A model generated the notes under the pieces. The model did no database searches. It saw only the letters and a program-made list of their open reading frames with translations, and was not told where the DNA came from. From Candidatus Rhodoferax mariagerensis (GTDB lineage: Bacteria > Pseudomonadota > Gammaproteobacteria > Burkholderiales > Burkholderiaceae_C): a stretch of 64,000 nucleotides of DNA. Location of the stretch: positions 1 through 64,000 of the forward strand of contig JADKAW010000023.1 of the NCBI GenBank assembly GCA_016719055.1, given 5' to 3'. The translations under genes and the position numbers were made by a program. Shown piece by piece: positions 17,879-24,855 of this stretch; within the stretch, counting starts at the first letter, position 1; the number at the start of each line of letters is the position of its first letter.

Positions 17879-19080
17879 ACGCCATCTCCCAAATTGCGTC
17901 ACTCAAACCCCGCAAGCGGTGCGCAGTGTATTGCCGCGTCTCGTCGGACGAACGACTGGATCAGGAATTCAACTCCATCGATGCGCAGAAAGAGGCAGGG
18001 CAGTCCTATGTTGCCAGTCAACGCTCTGAGGGCTGGATTCCGGTGGTTGACGACTACGATGACCCAGGCTTTTCTGGCGGCAACACCGAGCGACCCGGGC
18101 TCAAACGCCTGATGGCTGACATCGAGCGCGGTCTGGTCGATATCGTGGTGGTCTACAAAATTGACCGGCTGACCCGCAGCCTGGCGGACTTCTCCAAAAT
18201 GGTCGAGGTGTTCGAGCGCCAGGGCGTGTCATTCGTGTCCGTCACCCAGCAGTTCAACACCACCACGTCCATGGGTCGCTTGATGCTCAACGTGCTGCTG
18301 TCGTTTGCACAGTTTGAGCGGGAAGTCACCGGCGAACGTATCCGCGACAAGATTGCCGCCAGCAAGCGCAAGGGAATGTGGATGGGTGGGATGCCGCCGC
18401 TGGGTTATGACGTGGTCAACCGGCTGCTGGTAGTCAACGAAACGGAGGCCCAATTGGTGCGGCGCATCTTTGGTGAGATGCTCACGATTGGGTCGCCAAC
18501 GCGCATTGCAGAAGGGCTTGCCAGCGAGGGCATCACCACCAAGGCCTGGACGACACAGGACGGCCTGGTGCGCAGCGGCGTGCGGATGGACAAAAAGTGC
18601 CTGTTCAAGCTGCTGCGAAATCGAATCTATCTGGGTGAACTGTCCCACAAGGGCAGTTGGTTCCCAGGCGCACACTCGCCGATCATTGACACGGGACTGT
18701 GGGGGCAGGTACAAGAAGTGCTGGAGCGAAACCCGCACGTCAGGTCGGTGGAAACCCAAACCCGAGGCAGCACAGAGGCGCTGTTGCGCGGTCTGTTGTT
18801 TGGCCAGACGGGTGACCCGATGTACGCAACTTACGCCAGCAAGAACAAGACGAAGTACCGTTACTACGTTTCCAAATCTGAAATGAAGTTCGGAGCCAAT
18901 GGCAAAACACATGCGCGAATACCTGCGGCAGAAATCGAGATGGCAACCGTCGCACAGATCAAAACCGTGCTCTGTAGCCCGGAATCCATCACGGCGGTCT
19001 GCAAATCCATCGAAATCAGCGGCGCTCAGATCAGCGAAGACGAAGCCGTCATGGCCATGCACCGGTTGGGTGACGTGTAG
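17875..19080 (+). CDS. Large serine recombinase, last 58 codons displaced by a frameshift
   Basis: Site-specific recombinase for integration or excision. ATG 17875 overlaps the DUF2924 stop. The resolvase domain has YCRVSS (catalytic S23), YDDPGFSGGNTERPGL and YKIDRLTRS, followed by a recombinase domain. Where many relatives have zinc cysteines this one reads LLRGLLFGQTGDPMYATYASKNKTKYRYY, a Cys-free variant. The frame stops at TAG 19078-19080. After one missing base the conserved C-terminal helix continues (EQLYQVERVRIAKLMIERVDL) to a TGA at 19254-19256 that overlaps the next ATG. The original gene was therefore probably 17875-19256, about 459 aa. Confidence 0.85.
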   Translation: MNAISQIASLKPRKRCAVYCRVSSDERLDQEFNSIDAQKEAGQSYVASQRSEGWIPVVDDYDDPGFSGGNTERPGLKRLMADIERGLVDIVVVYKIDRLTRSLADFSKMVEVFERQGVSFVSVTQQFNTTTSMGRLMLNVLLSFAQFEREVTGERIRDKIAASKRKGMWMGGMPPLGYDVVNRLLVVNETEAQLVRRIFGEMLTIGSPTRIAEGLASEGITTKAWTTQDGLVRSGVRMDKKCLFKLLRNRIYLGELSHKGSWFPGAHSPIIDTGLWGQVQEVLERNPHVRSVETQTRGSTEALLRGLLFGQTGDPMYATYASKNKTKYRYYVSKSEMKFGANGKTHARIPAAEIEMATVAQIKTVLCSPESITAVCKSIEISGAQISEDEAVMAMHRLGDV

Positions 19081-19252
19081 AGCAGTTGTACCAGGTTGAG
19101 CGAGTCCGCATTGCCAAACTGATGATTGAGCGGGTTGACCTGGTTACCGGCGGATTCAAAATCAAATGGTACCCCCTGGGTTGGAAGGAACTCATCAAAG
19201 AGTTTGCAGCACAAAGCATTGGTGCTGAGTTGGTTGAAGTGGAAGCAATGCC

Positions 19253-19621
19253 ATGAACAGCAATCTGGAAACCTTTGTTCCCATGGCGGACCAACCTGAA
19301 CGGCGCGTAGTCTTGCAGATCGATGGCACGGACGTGGTGGCCCACAGCACCACATTTTTGGCGGAATTGGCGCGAGCGTTTTACTGGCGAGGCTTGCTTG
19401 ACACAGGTGCTGTGAAAAGTGGGGTGGATATCGCAATCAAGGAGGGACTGACCCACCCGGTGGTCAACGCATCGCTGCGACTGACGCTGCTTGCACCCGA
19501 CATCATTGATCAGCTGATGCGCGGTACGCAGCCACGCAGGATGAACCTTAAGTGGTTCCTGCGACATCACTTTCCGGCGGACTGGCAGGCCCAGCGCGAA
19601 CTCATCGCCAACTTCAAATAG
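19253..19621 (+). CDS. Recombinase-linked hypothetical protein 1 (122 aa)
   Basis: The ATG at 19253 overlaps the original recombinase stop (ATGA), so the two are coupled. The C-terminal half has a helix-turn-helix-like stretch (SGVDIAIKEGLTHPVVNASLRLTLLAPDIIDQLMRG) also seen in the next gene (SLTEIAAAEDMDLGQASRIALHTRFAPDIVRAHI). That shared 'AxxEG...RLTLLAPDI' pattern is typical of proteins placed after DUF2924-type recombinases. A DNA-binding directionality or accessory role is inferred. Confidence 0.65.
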   Translation: MNSNLETFVPMADQPERRVVLQIDGTDVVAHSTTFLAELARAFYWRGLLDTGAVKSGVDIAIKEGLTHPVVNASLRLTLLAPDIIDQLMRGTQPRRMNLKWFLRHHFPADWQAQRELIANFK

Positions 19622-19629
19622 GCACCAGC

Positions 19630-20133
19630 ATGGCTAAAAAACACAGAGGCATGATGACCGGGGAGCCGGTGACGTACCAAATTCCAGCGCCAGCAGGCAG
19701 TGTTCAGATGGAAACCTTCATTCCGTGGACGCTGGTCAAGCGAGGTGTTCGGCAGCAGGTGATCACGCCAATTGATGCACCCGAGCAGTTCCAGAAGGAG
19801 GCGGTCGTGGAACGAAGCGCGCGCAAGCAGGCAAAAGACAGTCCTTTAATCCGGGCATTGGGTTTGGCGCATTATTGGCAGCGCCTGCTGGACGAGGGCA
19901 AGTACCGGTCGCTGACGGAAATCGCTGCGGCTGAAGACATGGATCTGGGACAAGCGAGTCGGATTGCGCTGCACACTCGATTTGCGCCCGACATCGTTCG
20001 CGCACACATATCTGAGGATCAACCCGTCTCGGCCTCGAAAAAGCTGAGGCGCTACGGAATAAGTCTAGATTGGAACTTGCAACGCAATCAACTGGAGAAT
20101 TCACCCCTGCAAGGATCTACCAGAGGTATTTGA
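19630..20133 (+). CDS. Recombinase-linked hypothetical protein 2 (167 aa)
   Basis: The start is ATG 19630 (MAKKHRGMMTGEP), 8 bp after the previous gene. Residues 48-60 (PWTLVKRGVRQQVITP) are conserved in my memory of this family. Residues 85-130 hold a helix-turn-helix-like region related to the preceding protein (ALAHYWQRLLDEGKYRSLTEIAAAE...RFAPDIVRAHI). It is probably a recombination accessory or regulatory DNA binder and is the last recognisable gene of the element. Confidence 0.65.
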   Translation: MAKKHRGMMTGEPVTYQIPAPAGSVQMETFIPWTLVKRGVRQQVITPIDAPEQFQKEAVVERSARKQAKDSPLIRALGLAHYWQRLLDEGKYRSLTEIAAAEDMDLGQASRIALHTRFAPDIVRAHISEDQPVSASKKLRRYGISLDWNLQRNQLENSPLQGSTRGI

Positions 20134-20175
20134 TGCGAGCGGAACTCTTAACGCTAAAGCTACTACAATGTTGAG

Positions 20176-20529
20176 ATGCGTTTTTGGTTGATCGTCTTTT
20201 TAGCAATATTGATGCCGTTGCAGCTCTCGTGGGCGGCAACTGGGCGCTATTGTCAGCACGAAAGCGATGTTTCCAGCAAGCACGTTGGCCATCACACACA
20301 CCAACATAAAACCACGGAACGCACAGAGTCCGGTGGCGATTTTGCGAAGTCGATGACAGTCGATATGGATTGCGGCACCTGCCATGCTGGCTGTTCAATG
20401 GCTGTCCAAGAATCCAGTGTCGTCAAAAACGTTGTGCTGACTTTGATGTTCTCGTCAGGGCTCAGCGTGCAGTCAAGCCCTGGCCTCGTAGATCGTCCAG
20501 AACGGCCACAGTGGGTTGCCCTGATCTGA
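20176..20529 (+). CDS. czcI: CzcI-family exported metal-resistance protein
   Basis: A 117-residue protein with a signal peptide (MRFWLIVFLAILMPLQLSWA), then YCQHESDV, a His-rich HVGHHTHQH segment and a DCGTCHAGC motif near 70-78. This pattern fits CzcI-type proteins, small periplasmic modulators beside czcCBA efflux genes. No czcCBA follows here and lspA comes next, so this is a detached or re-used copy. It starts some 40 bp after the end of the mobile element. Confidence 0.7.
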   Translation: MRFWLIVFLAILMPLQLSWAATGRYCQHESDVSSKHVGHHTHQHKTTERTESGGDFAKSMTVDMDCGTCHAGCSMAVQESSVVKNVVLTLMFSSGLSVQSSPGLVDRPERPQWVALI

Positions 20530-20638
20530 CCAGGGCATCGATCTACACATAAGCTTTAAACGCTTCGAGAAATCGAGCCCTGTCAATCGCGTCAGCATGC
20601 AATGCTGATTTGATCAACGGATTTCGGGATTTCTCTTC

Positions 20639-21160
20639 ATGCTTCTTTTCCACTGGCGACAACGCCCGCGCGTGCTTTGGGTAATTTTGGTCGGGGCACT
20701 TATTTTTCTTGATCAACTGACCAAGACTTACTTTGCAAACACGATTGCACGGGGTGAAGCAGTTGTTGTTACGGACTGGTTCAATTTCGTTCACTTGCTA
20801 AACAGAGGTGCCGCCTTTTCATTTCTCGCTAGCGCGGATGGCTGGCAGAGACCATTGTTGATTGGCGTTAGCTTCCTCGTGATAGTACCTGTAACCCTGG
20901 TTTGCATGTACAAAAAAGTGGAGCCCGTTGAACGTTGGATGGGCGGCTTGGTTGTGGCTGGTGGCACAAGCAATCTGATCGATCGCATTCAAACTGGCGC
21001 GGTAGTGGACTTCCTTGATGTCCATTGGCGTGAATGGCACTGGCCAGCATTCAACTTAGCTGACAGCTACATTGTCTGTGCCGTATGCGTATGGATATTT
21101 CTATCCAGGAACACATCACCTGCGCAGGCAGCGTCGACAAAAGCCGAGGCTCAAGTATGA
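20639..21160 (+). CDS. lspA: Lipoprotein signal peptidase (LspA), probably the metal-island copy
   Basis: Signal peptidase II cleaves lipoprotein signal peptides in the inner membrane. The 173-residue protein has four membrane segments. The catalytic aspartates are in VVDFLD (D124) and NLADS (D142), with the conserved GGTSNLIDRIQTG before them. It is not linked to ileS/ribF as housekeeping lspA usually is. It stands in an island with cadR-cadA, as pbrC does in lead-resistance loci. The stop overlaps the dsbB start (ATGA). Confidence 0.85.
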   Translation: MLLFHWRQRPRVLWVILVGALIFLDQLTKTYFANTIARGEAVVVTDWFNFVHLLNRGAAFSFLASADGWQRPLLIGVSFLVIVPVTLVCMYKKVEPVERWMGGLVVAGGTSNLIDRIQTGAVVDFLDVHWREWHWPAFNLADSYIVCAVCVWIFLSRNTSPAQAASTKAEAQV

Positions 21161-21573
21161 AGCGAAATTGGAACCTACTTGTTCTCGCTTGGCTGATTGC
21201 AGCCGCTGCCACGGCAAGCGCTCTTTTCATCGGCGAGGTCATGGGAATGGCACCGTGTGTGCTGTGTTGGTACCAACGTATTTTTATGTTCCCCCTAGCT
21301 GTCGTGCTAGGTATGGCCTGCTACAGCGATGACCGACGCGGGGCAATTTACGGTCTGGTGCTCGCGTTGGGTGGGGTCATGGTGGCTGGTTACCACACCT
21401 TATTGATTGCCGGTTTTGTATCAAAAGCCTGGATTCCCTGCGGTTCAGGCGTGTCTTGCACCGAACAAAAGCTGGAAATTCTCAATGGATTGCAGATTCC
21501 CTGGCTTTCGCTGACCGCATTTCTCGCCATCACCTTATTGCTTTTCGTATACATCAAGAGGACTTCAAAATGA
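21157..21573 (+). CDS. dsbB: DsbB/BdbC-like disulfide oxidoreductase
   Basis: Four-helix inner-membrane quinone-linked oxidase that reoxidises a DsbA partner. The 138-residue protein starts at ATG 21157 (MKRNWNLLVLAW). It has C34 and C37 (APCVLCWYQR) and a close second pair, C95 and C101 (PCGSGVSCTE). This short spacing is the BdbC style rather than that of E. coli DsbB. It overlaps lspA upstream and the DsbA-like gene downstream by 4 bp each, so the two oxidative-folding proteins are made together. Confidence 0.85.
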   Translation: MKRNWNLLVLAWLIAAAATASALFIGEVMGMAPCVLCWYQRIFMFPLAVVLGMACYSDDRRGAIYGLVLALGGVMVAGYHTLLIAGFVSKAWIPCGSGVSCTEQKLEILNGLQIPWLSLTAFLAITLLLFVYIKRTSK

Positions 21574-22226
21574 ACTCAAAAAAATTGACTGTCGCAGTTC
21601 TGCTGGGCATTGTGGTTGCGCTGTTTTTAGTAGGAATGAATTTCTATCAAAAGCGTGTCCAAGATTCTCAGATGGAAAAGGTCAGTAAGGCCGAAAACCG
21701 AATGGTTCGTTTCCATTCCCCGACGTTGGGACCAAGTGACGCACCAGTGACTATCGTTGAGTTCTTTGATCCGGCTTGTGAAACCTGTCGGGACTTCTAT
21801 CCAATTGTCAAAAATTTGATGAAGCAGTATCCCAACGATGTTCGCTTGGTTCTCAGATACGCCCCATTCCATGCTGGCTCAGACAAAGTCGTCAAGTTGT
21901 TGGAGGCATCCAAGAGACAGGATAAATACTGGCAAACGCTTGAGGCAATTCTGGCTGCACAGCCGTCGTGGGCCAGTCATGGCTCACCTAACCTTGATGT
22001 AGCTTATCAAGCTGCTGCCCAGGCGGGTCTGGATATAAAAAAGGCGTTGGATGATGCGCAAGAAGCAGGCATCGAGGCTGTGTTGAAACAAGACGTCGAA
22101 GACTTGACTGCGCTGGAAGTGAAAAAAACCCCAACATTTTTTGTCAATGGCCGTGGATTGCCCAGCTTCGGTCCCGATCAACTTGCCTCCTTGGTTGCTG
22201 AAGAAGTCGCCAAAAACAAGAAATGA
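21570..22226 (+). CDS. Membrane-anchored DsbA-like thioredoxin with CETC active site
   Basis: A 218-residue protein, one N-terminal transmembrane anchor (residues 5-25) and a periplasmic thioredoxin fold. The active site is C70-E-T-C73 in FFDPACETCRDFYP. Usual DsbA has CPHC, so the proline-less dipeptide should give a different redox potential. The cis-Pro loop is VKKTPTFFVNG. It is translationally coupled to dsbB and is probably its substrate. Role inferred: oxidation or isomerisation of exported cysteine proteins of this island. Confidence 0.85.
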   Translation: MNSKKLTVAVLLGIVVALFLVGMNFYQKRVQDSQMEKVSKAENRMVRFHSPTLGPSDAPVTIVEFFDPACETCRDFYPIVKNLMKQYPNDVRLVLRYAPFHAGSDKVVKLLEASKRQDKYWQTLEAILAAQPSWASHGSPNLDVAYQAAAQAGLDIKKALDDAQEAGIEAVLKQDVEDLTALEVKKTPTFFVNGRGLPSFGPDQLASLVAEEVAKNKK

Positions 22227-22288
22227 CTGACAAGTCCTGCAATTCGCACGTCGCGCATTGGGAAACTTCCCGATAAACAAGGAATGAA

Positions 22289-22465
22289 ATGGAACTCTAC
22301 CTCCGTCGTTTTCAATTGTGGCTGACAAGCGAACTAAAGATTGAGTATGACCGATCTAGTTCATCAGATTTCAATACAAGGAAAAGCTCCAACCTGCGAA
22401 TTGATGAATTGCGAATGGCACAAAAAGTGCTCGATGATTTTTTGAAACTCCATCCATCCCCCTAG
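22289..22465 (+). CDS. Possible small protein (58 aa)
   Basis: ATG 22289 opens a 58-codon frame (MELYLRRFQLWLTSELKIEY...) rich in charged residues and ending HPSP. The Shine-Dalgarno is weak (AAGGA). It follows the dsbA-like gene by about 60 bp on the same strand. No family is recognised and it may be chance. Confidence 0.35.
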   Translation: MELYLRRFQLWLTSELKIEYDRSSSSDFNTRKSSNLRIDELRMAQKVLDDFLKLHPSP

Positions 22466-22543
22466 GCGGAAATTCGCGAATTTTCATGCGGTGAATCGTT
22501 GGCAGCCGCGCTTGCCAACGACAACCACTTCAATCAACTGGTC

Positions 22544-23800
22544 ATGTCCTGTAAACAAAAAAGTAGTCTCTGGATAACAGTTTTAGCGCTTGTCTTGGGT
22601 GTTTACGCTGATTTTTCAATCAGTGCAACTCAGGAGGTAAAGCTCAAGCCCAAACTCAAGTCAAAGGAAAAGGCACGCACAACAAATCCTGTTGACGGTG
22701 CGGCTGAGGCACGGCTAATTGAAGTCTATCGAATGATCGGTGCAGCAGACAGTCGGAATGCCCTGCGCAAGGCGGAAAAATTGGTTGGTGACTATCCAAA
22801 TTTTCAACTGGCACAACTCGTGTATGGCGATTTGCTCGCAGCCCGTTCGCGGCCGCTGCAAAATATCGGGGACGTTCCTTCTGATATGGCGAAGATTGGC
22901 GCGCAGAATTTGATGGACCTGCGTGCTGAGTCGCAACTACGTCTTGCGGCGATCAAACAAGTCCCGCCACCTGATGCTATACCGTCCCAATTCGTATCAC
23001 TCTCCAGCCGCAATAAACACGCCATTGCAGTTGACACAGAAAAGGCACGTCTTTATCTCTTTGAAAATACAACGACAGGGACGCGTCTGCTTGCCAACTA
23101 CTATATTTCAGTCGGAAAAGCCGGGGTTGGAAAAACGGTGGAGGGCGACCAGCGAACGCCGCTGGGTGTCTACTTCATCACCAGCAACCTTGACCCCAAG
23201 ACCCTGAAGGACTTGTATGGATCAGGTGCATTGCCCGTCAATTACCCCAACGTTCTAGATCTGCGGCGCGGAAAAACTGGTGGTGGCATATGGTTGCACG
23301 GCACACCTTCGAGTCAATTTACCAGGGCACCTCAGGCCACAGACGGTTGTGTCGCCGTCGCCAATCCTGATCTGGAGCGAATCATCAGGACAGTGGAAAT
23401 TCGAACTACCCCCGTGCTCATTGGGAAAAATTTGAGCTGGGTTCGGCCCGACAAGTTGGCCAGTCAAAAGAAGCAATTTTCAGAGACCTTGCAAACGTGG
23501 ACCAACGCCAAAAGAAACGGACGCGAAAACGAACTTTTGCAGTTCTATGCCAGTGACTTTAGCGCAGACGGCAAGGACTTGAATTCATTCAGCATGAGTC
23601 TGCGTGCTGAACTAAAAAGGCCGGGCAGCAAGCCAGCGAGTCTTAAAGACATCTCGCTGATTCGGTGGTCGGACGAAGCAGACACCATGGTTGCCACTTT
23701 TGGTGAAATCCCAGACGGCGAAAAGGTAGGGCGCACCGTTCGTCAGTATTGGCAGCACCGGCCAGGGGGCTGGAAGATCATTTACGAGGGACTGGTTTGA
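22544..23800 (+). CDS. L,D-transpeptidase (YkuD family) with C-terminal extension
   Basis: I chose ATG 22544 (MSCKQKSSLW), which begins a signal peptide. The protein is 418 residues. The YkuD catalytic pattern is present: WLHGTPSS, then ATDGCVAVAN with the nucleophile cysteine. N-terminal helices (residues 50-130) precede the catalytic domain. The last 110 residues (from about 305) look like an NTF2-like fold ending RPGGWKIIYEGL, as in similar Burkholderiales proteins. It would cross-link peptidoglycan or attach proteins to it in the periplasm. Confidence 0.85.
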   Translation: MSCKQKSSLWITVLALVLGVYADFSISATQEVKLKPKLKSKEKARTTNPVDGAAEARLIEVYRMIGAADSRNALRKAEKLVGDYPNFQLAQLVYGDLLAARSRPLQNIGDVPSDMAKIGAQNLMDLRAESQLRLAAIKQVPPPDAIPSQFVSLSSRNKHAIAVDTEKARLYLFENTTTGTRLLANYYISVGKAGVGKTVEGDQRTPLGVYFITSNLDPKTLKDLYGSGALPVNYPNVLDLRRGKTGGGIWLHGTPSSQFTRAPQATDGCVAVANPDLERIIRTVEIRTTPVLIGKNLSWVRPDKLASQKKQFSETLQTWTNAKRNGRENELLQFYASDFSADGKDLNSFSMSLRAELKRPGSKPASLKDISLIRWSDEADTMVATFGEIPDGEKVGRTVRQYWQHRPGGWKIIYEGLV

Positions 23801-23856
23801 TGACAAATAGTTCACGAAACCACTAGTAACTTTAACACCACCTAGAAAGTAAGAAT

Positions 23857-24303
23857 ATGAAAAAACCCCATATCGCAGTTGCACTTTTGGCAGCATGTTT
23901 GACGATGTCGATGTCAGCAAGTCAAGCGCAAGTTGTCGTCACCGGAGCATGGGTGCGCGCTACGGTTCCCAATCAACAAGCGACAGGTGCCTTCATGCAG
24001 CTTCTGTCCAAAAAGGACACTACGTTAGTTTCAGCGCGCTCCGACATCGCTGGCATTGTAGAAGTCCATGAAATGAAAATGGAAAACGATGTCATGCGAA
24101 TGCGCGCAGTTGACGGGCTAAAGCTGCCTGCAAATCAGCTAGTGGAACTCAAGTCGGGTGGATACCACTTAATGATGATGGACCTTAAGAAACAGCTGAA
24201 GGTCGGTACAGAAGCGCAAATCACATTGGTTTTCAAAAATGCCAAAGGTGACAGCGAAACGACTTTTGTCCACGCACCTGTCGCATTGACTCAACCGAAG
24301 TGA
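23857..24303 (+). CDS. PCu(A)C-family periplasmic copper chaperone
   Basis: A 148-residue exported protein with a signal peptide cut near residue 25. The copper motif HEMKMENDVMRMR ... GGYHLMMM matches the H(M)x10M..HxM site of PCu(A)C proteins, which deliver Cu(I) to cytochrome oxidase or handle periplasmic copper. The gene converges with cadR, and the two stops are only 3 bp apart. Confidence 0.85.
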   Translation: MKKPHIAVALLAACLTMSMSASQAQVVVTGAWVRATVPNQQATGAFMQLLSKKDTTLVSARSDIAGIVEVHEMKMENDVMRMRAVDGLKLPANQLVELKSGGYHLMMMDLKKQLKVGTEAQITLVFKNAKGDSETTFVHAPVALTQPK

Positions 24304-24306
24304 TAG

Positions 24307-24783
24307 TCAAGAGTGGGATTTTCGAGTCCTCACACCTGGATGCGCACCATGCACATGACCAGCCATGTCGGATGAAGTCGTTTGTTTTTGCGCCATGACA
24401 TTGAGTCCATTGAGAATTCCACAGTGTTCAGCATCCTGCGCGCTACGACACGTCTCACGAAGCGCTTTGAGCTGCATTTCCAACTGCCGCAGCTCTTTGA
24501 CCCGAAGCGCCACGTGCCCTATGTGTTCATCCAAAAGCGCGTTGACTTCGCCGCAATTTTCGGTTGGTGCATCCCTGAAACGAAGCAAAACACGGATTTC
24601 ATCAAGGGTCATGTCCAGACTGCGGCAGTGGCGAATGAACGACAAGCGCTGTCCGTGCGATTCGTCGTAGACGCGGTAGTTTCCTTCCGACCGCTTGGTG
24701 TGTGGCAACAAGCCCTCGCGCTCGTAGTGGCGAATGGTCTCCACTTGTACACCCGTCATATTGGCTAATTCACCGATTTTCAT
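24307..24783 (-). CDS. cadR: Cd(II)/Pb(II)-responsive MerR-family regulator
   Basis: A 158-residue MerR-type activator. The start is ATG 24783 (MKIGELANMTGVQVETIRHYEREGLL), with an alternative 4 codons upstream. The metal site shows the CadR/PbrR cysteine pattern: NCGEVN, then CRSAQDAEHCGIL. The C-terminus is His-containing (HVHGAHPG), as in CadR. It is divergent from cadA, and the promoter between them has the long spacer that MerR proteins untwist. Confidence 0.85.
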   Translation of the reverse strand: MKIGELANMTGVQVETIRHYEREGLLPHTKRSEGNYRVYDESHGQRLSFIRHCRSLDMTLDEIRVLLRFRDAPTENCGEVNALLDEHIGHVALRVKELRQLEMQLKALRETCRSAQDAEHCGILNGLNVMAQKQTTSSDMAGHVHGAHPGVRTRKSHS

Positions 24784-24801
24784 GTCTGCAATCATAACCG
24801 C

Positions 24802-24832
24802 TTGACTCTTTAGTGGCTACAGGGTTTCTAAT
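24802..24832 (+). promoter_or_regulatory. MerR-type cadA promoter with 19-bp spacer and CadR operator
   Basis: The -35 is TTGACT (24802-24807) and the -10 is TCTAAT (24827-24832), with a 19-bp spacer instead of 17. Inside lies the imperfect dyad CTCTTTAG-TGG-CTACAGGG (6 of 8 positions match). This is very like the operator sequences of CadR/PbrR/ZntR systems. The ATG of cadA follows 24 bp downstream with AGGA before it. Confidence 0.8.
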
Positions 24833-24855
24833 TGCCTCTCAATCAGGAATTGACA

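Larger units (their letters stand above)
1..20133. mobile_element. Integrated phage/ICE-like element with defence-type cargo; left end outside window
   Basis: The left part is a leftward phage-like replication operon (primase-helicase, Cas4-like nuclease, DUF669-like protein, AAA_24 ATPase, ParB-like protein). The right end is a serine recombinase module of the DUF2924 type. Cargo between them is a SIR2 protein and a DUF4238 protein. No capsid, tail or conjugation gene is visible, so the class (prophage, ICE or satellite) is open. The right limit is inferred from the last recombinase accessory gene, since the next gene (CzcI-like) belongs to a metal island. No attachment-site repeat was found. 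Three element genes carry frameshifts, so the element may be decaying. Confidence 0.75.

Noticed and set aside
20639..21160. Treating this lspA as the housekeeping copy
   Set aside because: It is not linked to ileS or ribF and is coupled to dsbB in a metal island, so a second copy is more likely.
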